Shown here: in pieces, positions 6,917 through 13,016 of the stretch
Layout of the letters: each line of letters opens with the position of its first letter
Position numbering within the stretch: position 1 is the first letter of the stretch
Origin: Candidatus Zhuqueibacterota bacterium 4484_188
Lineage (GTDB): Bacteria > Calditrichota > Calditrichia > RBG-13-44-9
Assembly (NCBI GenBank): GCA_002049825.1
Contig: MVCZ01000006.1
Coordinates: 1-13,016, forward strand
DNA length: 13,016 bases
Direction of reading: 5' to 3'
The notes under the pieces: model-generated
What the model was told of the DNA's origin: nothing
Database searches by the model: none
Seen by the model: only the letters and a program-made list of their open reading frames with translations
Translations under genes and position numbers: made by a program

Positions 6917-7921
6917 ATGGAAAAAATGCAGATCAAAGAATACTATAAAAATGAACTCCTGCATGTTTCTCTGGAAAATGACCAGGTGCGGGTCACGTTT
7001 TTACCTGCTATCGGTGGCAAGATGATTGAGCTGACCAACAAAAAAACCGGGCGGCAATTTTTACTGGAACCACAAAACAAAGATCATTCCTACCGACCGG
7101 CATTCTACGGGGCAACTTTCGATGATTATGATACCAGTGGTTTTGACGAATGTTTCCCCACCATTGAAGCTGCGGATTACCCGTTCTCACGAAATGGAAA
7201 GAAAATCAGCTTTCCCGATCACGGTGAAGTCTGGGCAATTCCCTGGTCTTATCGTCGGGAAAAAAATTCTCTTGTCCTGAGTGTTGAAGGGGTCAATTTT
7301 TCATACACTCTGCAGAAAATGGTACAGTTAGATCGAAACACCCTTCGCATCGGTTATTCACTCTTCAATCACTCTCAAATTCCATTTTGCTTTATTTGGT
7401 CTGCCCATCCTTTGCTAAAAATTGAGCCCGGGGCAAAATTGGTTGTTGATCCTCATGTCGGTCAGGTCTTTCTCAACTGGTCTTCCGATGAGAAAATTGG
7501 CAGCTACGGTGACCGGGTGCCGTGGCCCTATTTAGCGGGTGATAGAAAGGGAACGGATTTTTCGGAAATTCAACCCGAAGGTATTGCCACTGCGGTAAAA
7601 TGTTTTACCGATAAACTTCCGCAGGGGATTGCCGGTATTCACTACAACACCACCGATGAATATTTGATTTTTCAATTCGATACGCAGCAGATTCCCTATT
7701 TGGGGCTTTGGCTGTGTTACGGTGGATGGCCGCAAAATCAACCGGCAAAACATCTCACAGTCGGATTAGAGCCGGCAACCGGGCGTCCGGATTCGCTGGC
7801 GGAAGCTATCCGGCGCGGAGAATATGCCCAGGTGGAGGCGGGGGGTGTAAAAAAATGGAACTTGCTGCTGAGTGTCTGGCAAGGGAAGCCACGAATCGAA
7901 ATAAACAATTTTAAATTCTAA
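6917..7921 (+). CDS. Aldose 1-epimerase (galactose mutarotase)-like protein
   Basis: This 334-residue protein has the galactose-mutarotase-like beta-sandwich pattern. The N-terminal strands read VRVTFLPAIGGKMIELTN. A DTSGFDECFPTI segment (~72-83), FPDHGEVW with H102 (~99-106), WSAHPLL with H164 (161-167) and GLEPATG with E285 (283-289) follow. Mutarotases use two histidines and a late glutamate; H102, H164 and E285 are good candidates. It may interconvert anomers of galactose or a related sugar so the kinase gets the alpha form. It could also act on another aldose or be a non-catalytic family member, since it is not a close GalM match by eye. No signal peptide is seen, so it should be cytoplasmic. 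No clear Shine-Dalgarno precedes ATG 6917; an in-frame ATG at 6926 is possible. The short gap upstream holds a tandem AATTGAGTT and suggests translation after the M24 gene. Confidence 0.82.
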   Translation: MEKMQIKEYYKNELLHVSLENDQVRVTFLPAIGGKMIELTNKKTGRQFLLEPQNKDHSYRPAFYGATFDDYDTSGFDECFPTIEAADYPFSRNGKKISFPDHGEVWAIPWSYRREKNSLVLSVEGVNFSYTLQKMVQLDRNTLRIGYSLFNHSQIPFCFIWSAHPLLKIEPGAKLVVDPHVGQVFLNWSSDEKIGSYGDRVPWPYLAGDRKGTDFSEIQPEGIATAVKCFTDKLPQGIAGIHYNTTDEYLIFQFDTQQIPYLGLWLCYGGWPQNQPAKHLTVGLEPATGRPDSLAEAIRRGEYAQVEAGGVKKWNLLLSVWQGKPRIEINNFKF

Positions 7922-7940
7922 ATCGGATTTCAGGAGTCTT

Positions 7941-9602
7941 ATGGAAGCGATAGGTCTATCTTTTGTCGATTGGATAATTATTTTTATCTACTTCATCTTT
8001 GTGCTGGGAATCGGTTTTTACCTGAAACGCTATACTACCAGCGATGAAGATTTTTTCCTTGCCGGGCGCAAAAACAGCGCCTGGGTTGCCGGTTTGGCTT
8101 TTCTTTCGGCAAACCTGGGTGCGCTGGAATTGCTGGGGATGACCGGCAACACTTTCAAATACGGAATGTATGTAGCGCACTTCTACTGGATTGGTGCTAT
8201 TCCGGCAATGCTTTTTCTGGCGCTTTACATGATGCCTTTTTACTACAGCAGCCGGATTAAATCGGTTCCCGGCTACCTGAAGCTGCGATTTGATGAAAAA
8301 ACCAGGGTGTTGAATGCAATTTCATTCGGTTTTATGACCGTGCTGGTCTCGGGAATCAATTTATACGCCATGGCGTTGGTGCTGCATACCTTTTTCGGAT
8401 GGAATTGGGATGTCAGCATGTGGGTGTCGGCGGCAACGGTAGCGGTTTATGTTTCTCTCAGCGGATTGATGTCGGCAATTTTTACCGAGATCATCCAGTT
8501 TTTCCTCATCTGGTTCGGACTCTTTCTGGTTACCGCTCTGGGCATCATCGAAATTGGCAGCTTGCAGGAAATTTTTAATCGGATTCCCGAAGCATATTCA
8601 ACGTTGTGGTCTACGTCTTCCGATCCCACACAAAACGGAATGTTGGTTACCTGGGGCGGCATTGTGCTTGGTTTAGGCTTTGTACTTTCTTTTGGGTACT
8701 GGACAACAGATTTTTTGGTGGTTCAGCGGGCATTTTCGGCAAAGGACATGCGCTCTGCCCGCATGGCACCGGTTATTGCTTCCTTCTTTAAAATGGCAAT
8801 GCCATTTATTGTGATCTTCGGTGGGTTAATTGCTCTGGTTCTTTCCCGCGATCCCAACAGTGGATTTCATCTTTTACATGACGGAGGTAAGGTAAATTAC
8901 GACTCGGCATTGCCAATGCTTATTGCCCGCTACTACCCCAGCGGTTTGGTGGGGTTGGGCGTTACTGCGCTGTTAGCCGGTTTTATGGCTGGTCAGGCGG
9001 GCAATATCAGCGCCTTTAATACGGTATGGACCTACGACATCTATCAATCGGTGATTAATAAAAAAGCCTCATCTGCACACTTGTTGTGGATGGGAAGAGT
9101 TGCCACTGTCGCCGGTGTTCTGATTAGTTTGGTCACCGCGTACTGGGCGAAGAGTATGCCCACTATCATGGATTATATGCAAGCAATTTTTTCCTGGGTA
9201 AACGCGCCGCTGTTTGCCACCATGCTATTGGGAATGTTTATTAAATGGATAACACCGAATGGTGCATTTTGGGGGCTGCTTGCCGGAATGGGTTCATCTT
9301 TTACTTTGTTTTTGGCAGTTAAATTTGCCTGGATAGAAAAAAGCACTATTACACTATCCAGCGTTGCCAGTGATATGGCGGCAAATTTCTGGAGAGCCTG
9401 GTGGGCATGGCTCATTTGCTTTGGTGTAACAATTGTTGTTAGCCTGTTCACCCAAAAGAAACCCGAAAAAGAATTGGTTGGGCTGGTAAAGGGGTTAACC
9501 CAGGAAACGGTCGATCAACCGGTGCCGTTGCTGCGCAAGCCGGAATTTTGGGCGGTGATTTCTTTAATTATTCTTGTCGTGTTTAATATTTACTTTTGGT
9601 AG
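7941..9602 (+). CDS. SSS-family sodium/sugar symporter
   Basis: This 553-residue protein is a multi-pass inner-membrane transporter of the sodium:solute symporter family, the family of vSGLT and human SGLT1. The first helix (~9-28) is followed by DEDFFLAGRKNSAWVAGLAFLSANLGALELLGM, the conserved TM1-TM2 region whose broken helix contributes to sodium and sugar sites. About 13-14 hydrophobic helices follow, ending at VFNIYFW. GFMAGQAGNISAFNTVW (~347-363) matches the conserved TM8-TM9 region near the sodium site. AGGAG at 7932-7936 sets the ATG 7941 start. Its place between a mutarotase-like protein and galactokinase makes galactose or a galactose-containing sugar the likely substrate, driven by the sodium gradient. 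The substrate is inferred from context; the family is certain. Confidence 0.93.
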   Translation: MEAIGLSFVDWIIIFIYFIFVLGIGFYLKRYTTSDEDFFLAGRKNSAWVAGLAFLSANLGALELLGMTGNTFKYGMYVAHFYWIGAIPAMLFLALYMMPFYYSSRIKSVPGYLKLRFDEKTRVLNAISFGFMTVLVSGINLYAMALVLHTFFGWNWDVSMWVSAATVAVYVSLSGLMSAIFTEIIQFFLIWFGLFLVTALGIIEIGSLQEIFNRIPEAYSTLWSTSSDPTQNGMLVTWGGIVLGLGFVLSFGYWTTDFLVVQRAFSAKDMRSARMAPVIASFFKMAMPFIVIFGGLIALVLSRDPNSGFHLLHDGGKVNYDSALPMLIARYYPSGLVGLGVTALLAGFMAGQAGNISAFNTVWTYDIYQSVINKKASSAHLLWMGRVATVAGVLISLVTAYWAKSMPTIMDYMQAIFSWVNAPLFATMLLGMFIKWITPNGAFWGLLAGMGSSFTLFLAVKFAWIEKSTITLSSVASDMAANFWRAWWAWLICFGVTIVVSLFTQKKPEKELVGLVKGLTQETVDQPVPLLRKPEFWAVISLIILVVFNIYFW

Positions 9603-9619
9603 TAGCTGGAGATTGATCC

Positions 9620-9862
9620 ATGTCTAAGGAAATGAAAATAATGAAACCGATCTGGTATTTTGTCGGGTTGATGTTGATGACAATAGGTGGCATCATTTTA
9701 ATTACCGGTTTATACCACCTTTTTACACCGCGCGCGAGTGCCAAGGTGCTGGCTGAATTGTATCCTGACATTTGGTGGGGAGGCATTATGCTGCTCGTGG
9801 GAGTGGTGTTTTTTGTGTTGAGCCTGAGAGCGGTGGCAAAACAAACGAAAGCTGATGGATAA
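9620..9862 (+). CDS. Small two-helix membrane protein between symporter and galactokinase
   Basis: Eighty residues start at ATG 9620 behind GGAG (9608-9611). Two hydrophobic segments (~11-32, WYFVGLMLMTIGGIILITGLYH; ~52-71, WWGGIMLLVGVVFFVLSLRA) are joined by a ~20-residue loop with PRASAKVLAELYPDIW, and the C-terminus is basic, so a helical hairpin with both ends inside is expected. Its stop overlaps the galactokinase start by one base (TAATG), and it sits 17 nt after the symporter, so it is a real, translationally coupled gene. I do not recognise a named family. Some SSS transporters are paired with a small two-helix subunit (PanF with YhdT, or DUF4212-type partners); a similar accessory role is inferred here from position and topology only. 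Confidence 0.78.
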   Translation: MSKEMKIMKPIWYFVGLMLMTIGGIILITGLYHLFTPRASAKVLAELYPDIWWGGIMLLVGVVFFVLSLRAVAKQTKADG

Positions 9863-11037
9863 TGCAAGCACTTATTCAAAATGTCGAACAGAAATTTCGT
9901 GAGCTCTTCAACGAAGAACCAATGCTAGTACGTTCGCCCGGTCGGATTAACCTGATTGGCGAGCACACCGATTACAATGAAGGTTTTGTTTTACCTGCTT
10001 CCATTGACCGGGCAATTTATTTTGCCCTTAGTCCGCGGAATGACGGACAGTGCCGGTTTTTTGCCAATGATTTGAACGATGAGTACCAATGCCGGGTAGA
10101 TGAGCTGACAAAATCCGGGAAGGGCTGGCCGAATTATTTGTGCGGCGTGGTGGATCAAATTAATAAACGGGGATACACCATTCCCGGTTTTAACTGTGTT
10201 TTTGGAGGCAATATCCCCATCGCTTCCGGTCTGTCTTCCTCTGCCGCCATCGAAGCGGGCTTAGCCTATGCTCTGAATAATATGTTCCATTTCCATCTCA
10301 ATGAGCTTTCTTTAGTGAAAATTGCTCAGAAGGCTGAGAATGAATTTGTGGGTGTTCAATGCGGAATAATGGATCAGTTAATTAATATTTACGGGCGTGA
10401 AAGAAAAGTGCTGAAATTGGATTGCCGTACTTTGGAGCATGAATACTATCCCTTCGAGAGGGACGACCTGCAGTTAGTACTGTGCGATACCAGGGTTCAC
10501 CGGGAATTAGCTGCTTCGGAATACAATTTACGGCGGCTCCAGTGTGAAGCAGGGGTGGAAGCGTTGCGTAAATATGATGTTAATATTCGCAGTCTGCGGG
10601 ATGTGAACATCGATTTCCTGAAGGCACATCAGAAAGAGTTAAGCCCGGTTATTTATAAACGGTGCAAATATGTAATTGAGGAGAATGAGCGGGTGCTTGC
10701 CGCCTGCCAGGATTTGCAACGGGAAGATTATGGCACTTTCGGGCAAAGAATGTTTGCTTCCCATGCCGGCTTACGGGACGAATATGAAGTGAGCTGTGCC
10801 GAGTTGGATGTTTTGGTGGAAAAAGCAACCAAGATAGATGGCGTACTTGGTGCCAGGATGATGGGTGCCGGTTTTGGAGGGTGCACAATCAACCTGGTGC
10901 AGCAGGCAGCGCTGGATAATTTTTACCGGGAAATGAACCGGGCGTACAAAGATTCTATGCAAAGGGATCTGTTGTTTTATCCGACGCAGATCGAAGCAGG
11001 TACTTCAAAAATAAATGTGCAGTTAATCGAAGCTTAG
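9862..11037 (+). CDS. galK: Galactokinase
   Basis: This GHMP-family kinase phosphorylates alpha-D-galactose at C1 with ATP, the entry step of the Leloir pathway, in the cytoplasm. All diagnostic motifs are present. The galactokinase signature GRINLIGEHTDYNEGF (27-42) includes E34, H35 and D37, which contact galactose. The ATP loop PIASGLSSSAA (119-129), CGIMDQ with the presumed catalytic base D171 (167-172), and the C-terminal glycine motif GARMMGAGFGGCTI (330-343) follow. The length of 391 residues is normal. The start overlaps the stop of the preceding small membrane-protein gene by one base (TAATG), so translational coupling is likely. galT and galE do not follow; the next gene is a secreted LamG protein, so the uridylyltransferase and epimerase must be elsewhere if the full pathway operates. 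Confidence 0.96.
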   Translation: MQALIQNVEQKFRELFNEEPMLVRSPGRINLIGEHTDYNEGFVLPASIDRAIYFALSPRNDGQCRFFANDLNDEYQCRVDELTKSGKGWPNYLCGVVDQINKRGYTIPGFNCVFGGNIPIASGLSSSAAIEAGLAYALNNMFHFHLNELSLVKIAQKAENEFVGVQCGIMDQLINIYGRERKVLKLDCRTLEHEYYPFERDDLQLVLCDTRVHRELAASEYNLRRLQCEAGVEALRKYDVNIRSLRDVNIDFLKAHQKELSPVIYKRCKYVIEENERVLAACQDLQREDYGTFGQRMFASHAGLRDEYEVSCAELDVLVEKATKIDGVLGARMMGAGFGGCTINLVQQAALDNFYREMNRAYKDSMQRDLLFYPTQIEAGTSKINVQLIEA

Positions 11038-11190
11038 CTCTTTAGAAAGGAGGTGATTAAGGAGCAGTCGAATGGTTTTGCTATGGAGGAATTTTTAGGG
11101 AGAGAGGCCTCACAAATCTTTGGGAATTTGAGAGCGGTAATCCGTTTCTTGTTTTCCCGTGTGTCTCATTAAAAAATGTGGAGGTAAGTT
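11038..11190 (+). promoter_or_regulatory. Leader with extended 16S-complementary motif and short ORFs
   Basis: AGAAAGGAGGTGATTA (11044-11059) matches the complement of the usual bacterial 16S rRNA 3' end at 14 of 16 bases, far longer than a normal ribosome-binding site. A second AAGGAG (11059-11064) precedes an 8-codon ORF at 11072-11098. An overlapping frame runs from GTG 11053 (or ATG 11083) to TAA 11172, encoding up to 39 residues ending RFLFSRVSH. Neither is a convincing gene. The segment could be a leader peptide or translational enhancer for the secreted protein. No clear promoter or terminator is seen. Confidence 0.3.
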
Positions 11191-13016
11191 ATGAAAAGCT
11201 TGTTCGGAGTACTACTCTTAGTATTGTTTCTAAGTGTAGGAACAGTAGGTGCCCAGATTGGCGGACCGTATACTCCTGACGCTAATACGATGTTGTTAAT
11301 GCACTTTGACGGAGATTTGAGTAATGTCTCAACGTATTCGGAAGATGGCCAATTTCATGGGGATCCGGTGAATTTCTTTTTCCTGCCGAATGTGGTAACC
11401 GGTATGGGGCAATGCTTGCGAATTGATAACGATTCGCAAAGTGATTCCGCCTACGTAACCGTGGCTGATACGCAGTACCTCGATTTGACCGGAAACTGGA
11501 CCATCGAAGGCTGGATCAATATTTTTACCTTCGGAACCGGTTCCAGCGACTGGCGATGGGTGCCGCGTTTAATTATTAAAACCGGTGATAATGTGTTCTG
11601 GCGCCCGAATTATTTTGTAGAGATGTGGGGCGACCGCCGGATGTTCAGTTGCGGATATCAAGCCGCTTCCCAGGATGCCTGGCCGCAGGCAAATACGCCG
11701 AATAACATTATGGATGTGGGCGAATGGTACCACATGGCATTTGTCCGCGACACCACCCGCCATATTCTGATGACTATTATTCACCATTTTAATCAGTCAA
11801 ACAGTCAAATAGAACTGGTTTCTTTTAGTGTTGCCGATTATTTGAATTTTGGTGCGGCTGATCCCACACCGATTACCACCGATCAACCGGTGCATATCGG
11901 ATATGCCGGCGGCGGCGGCGATTCGTTTCTGGATGGTTTTGTGGATGAAATCAGGGTGAGTGATGTGGTGCGTGAATTTCCCATCCCGCCGATTATCTCC
12001 GATGTGTATGATGTTGGCGCGAATATTTACACCCTATTCAACACTACGATTCAGAGTGCCAAGCTATACTACTCGACCGACCTGGGTGCTTCCTGGACTT
12101 CTGTGGATATGACCACGGTTTCCGGAGATTCAATGGTGGGAACAATTCCGCAGCAACCCCTGGGAAGCATTATTCGCTACTATCTGGAAGCAACCGACAA
12201 TAATGGTCTGATTTACCAGTATCCCCAGGATGCCGGGTGGCAGGCAGCGGATTATTTGAGCTTTGGTATTTACGAAGAGAACACCCAGACACTGGCTTTA
12301 ACATTTGAAGAAGGCAGTGGCGTTCCCCAGGATACCAGTGCCTATGGCAATACGATAACCATACATGGAAGTCCGGCCTATTCCGCCAACGCCGCAGTTG
12401 GAACGCACTCAATTTACCTGGAAGGCGATTCCAGCTTCCTGGAAGTGGATGCACCGTTCCTGGCGGCAAAACAATTCCTGGTGGATTTCTGGATGTATCC
12501 GGAAACGGAAATGGCGACCAGAACCTATTGCCGTATTCTGAACCGACCGCGTGATGCTACCGCCTGGGCAAATAACAACTACCAGGTTCGTTTCAATCCC
12601 GACAGCCGGTTGTACGCCGGCACCGATGGGAGCGTGGCAATTGCCCTGGAGGATTCCGTGGAGATGGAAAACTGGTATCACGTGATGTACGAGGTACGCA
12701 GCGCGCCCCCGGGCGATACGGTTGCTTTTTACGCAGTTCTGCAATTGTCCGATGCCAGTGACCAGGTAATTGAGCGGAAAGCGGTTGGGTTCGATGCAGA
12801 AGTGGTCGAAGGATTTGCCCCGTTACGGATTGGAAAAGCCGCCTCACCGGATACAGGTACCTATCCGCCATTCTTCAAAGGCAATTTCGACAATGTGATG
12901 ATTTACAACTATCCGGCGGCGAATCTTCCGCTCACCCCGGTGGGAATTGAGAAACAGAACGGACAGGTGCCGTTGAGGTATGAACTGGCACAAAATTATC
13001 CCAACCCGTTCAATCC
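11191..13016 (+). CDS. Secreted LamG-domain protein with type IX-type sorting tail (partial)
   Basis: The start is ATG 11191 with GGAGG at 11180-11184. The frame is open for 608 codons to the window edge. Residues 1-21 form an Sec signal peptide (MKSLFGVLLLVLFLSVGTVGA). Residues ~30-262 form one concanavalin A/LamG-like domain (MLLMHFDGDL, WTIEGWIN, GEWYHMAFVRD, DGFVDEIRVSD). Residues ~266-348 are an Ig-like module (AKLYYSTDLGASWTSV, IRYYLEATDNNG). A second LamG-like domain (~365-585) repeats the plan (LALTFEEGSG, FLVDFWMYP, ENWYHVMYEV, FDNVMIYN). The last visible residues, YELAQNYPNPFN (597-608), open the C-terminal sorting domain common in FCB secreted proteins, so the true end is probably ~80 residues beyond the window. 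It should be exported and surface-attached or released, perhaps binding glycans. It lies 153 bp after galactokinase, and co-transcription is possible but not shown. Confidence 0.9.
   Translation, partial: MKSLFGVLLLVLFLSVGTVGAQIGGPYTPDANTMLLMHFDGDLSNVSTYSEDGQFHGDPVNFFFLPNVVTGMGQCLRIDNDSQSDSAYVTVADTQYLDLTGNWTIEGWINIFTFGTGSSDWRWVPRLIIKTGDNVFWRPNYFVEMWGDRRMFSCGYQAASQDAWPQANTPNNIMDVGEWYHMAFVRDTTRHILMTIIHHFNQSNSQIELVSFSVADYLNFGAADPTPITTDQPVHIGYAGGGGDSFLDGFVDEIRVSDVVREFPIPPIISDVYDVGANIYTLFNTTIQSAKLYYSTDLGASWTSVDMTTVSGDSMVGTIPQQPLGSIIRYYLEATDNNGLIYQYPQDAGWQAADYLSFGIYEENTQTLALTFEEGSGVPQDTSAYGNTITIHGSPAYSANAAVGTHSIYLEGDSSFLEVDAPFLAAKQFLVDFWMYPETEMATRTYCRILNRPRDATAWANNNYQVRFNPDSRLYAGTDGSVAIALEDSVEMENWYHVMYEVRSAPPGDTVAFYAVLQLSDASDQVIERKAVGFDAEVVEGFAPLRIGKAASPDTGTYPPFFKGNFDNVMIYNYPAANLPLTPVGIEKQNGQVPLRYELAQNYPNPFN

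Noticed and set aside
11569..12871. Long minus-strand frames under the LamG gene
   Set aside because: The plus-strand frame is continuous with a signal peptide, clear domains and sorting tail. The antisense frames have no family features or ribosome-binding sites.
1..13016. CRISPR arrays, tRNA or rRNA genes, transposases, phage genes or a replication origin
   Set aside because: Reading both strands showed no regularly spaced direct repeats, no cloverleaf-like runs, no rRNA stretch apart from the short 16S-tail complement at 11044, and no recombinase or phage motifs.

Overview
The window looks like a chromosomal segment from a Gram-negative member of the FCB group, most like Calditrichota/KSB1-type or related environmental lineages. 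The best evidence is the large secreted protein at the right edge. It has an Sec signal peptide, two LamG-like domains and, just before the window ends, the start of a YELAQNYPNPFN tail, the conserved C-terminal sorting motif of type IX-type secretion substrates in these phyla. Two predicted lipoproteins fit an outer-membrane organism. This assignment is from motifs only.

Layout. Positions 3-596 are the C-terminal end of a gene cut by the left edge, carrying a galactose-binding/GH2-N-like beta-sandwich. Positions 597-932 hold no gene but contain diverged dispersed repeats with inverted arms. A promoter and a LacI-type operator follow at 933-975. They precede a large broken gene (1076-4154) for a lipoprotein-like, GATase1-like plus six-hairpin glycosidase whose reading frame changes three times. 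Positions 4309-5331 encode a LacI-family regulator. The 305-bp gap after it contains a good sigma70-type promoter and two identical 16-bp operators.

Positions 5637-11037 form one tightly packed operon: an M24-fold lipoprotein that lacks most metal ligands, an aldose-1-epimerase-like protein, an SSS sodium/sugar symporter, an 80-residue two-helix membrane protein, and galactokinase. A 153-bp leader then precedes the LamG-domain secreted protein (11191 to the right edge).

Interpretation. Symporter, mutarotase-like protein and galactokinase together give uptake, anomer conversion and phosphorylation of galactose, the entry to the Leloir pathway; galT and galE are not in the window. The regulator sits between two promoters that carry the same operator TGTTA(A/G)CGATAACA, so it probably controls both the glycosidase gene and the galactose operon, most simply as a sugar-responsive repressor. 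The glycosidase is apparently decayed, so the locus may have lost part of its original substrate range. The features most worth follow-up are the metal-ligand-poor M24 lipoprotein as first gene of a galactose operon, the small membrane protein beside the symporter, and the matched operator pairs.
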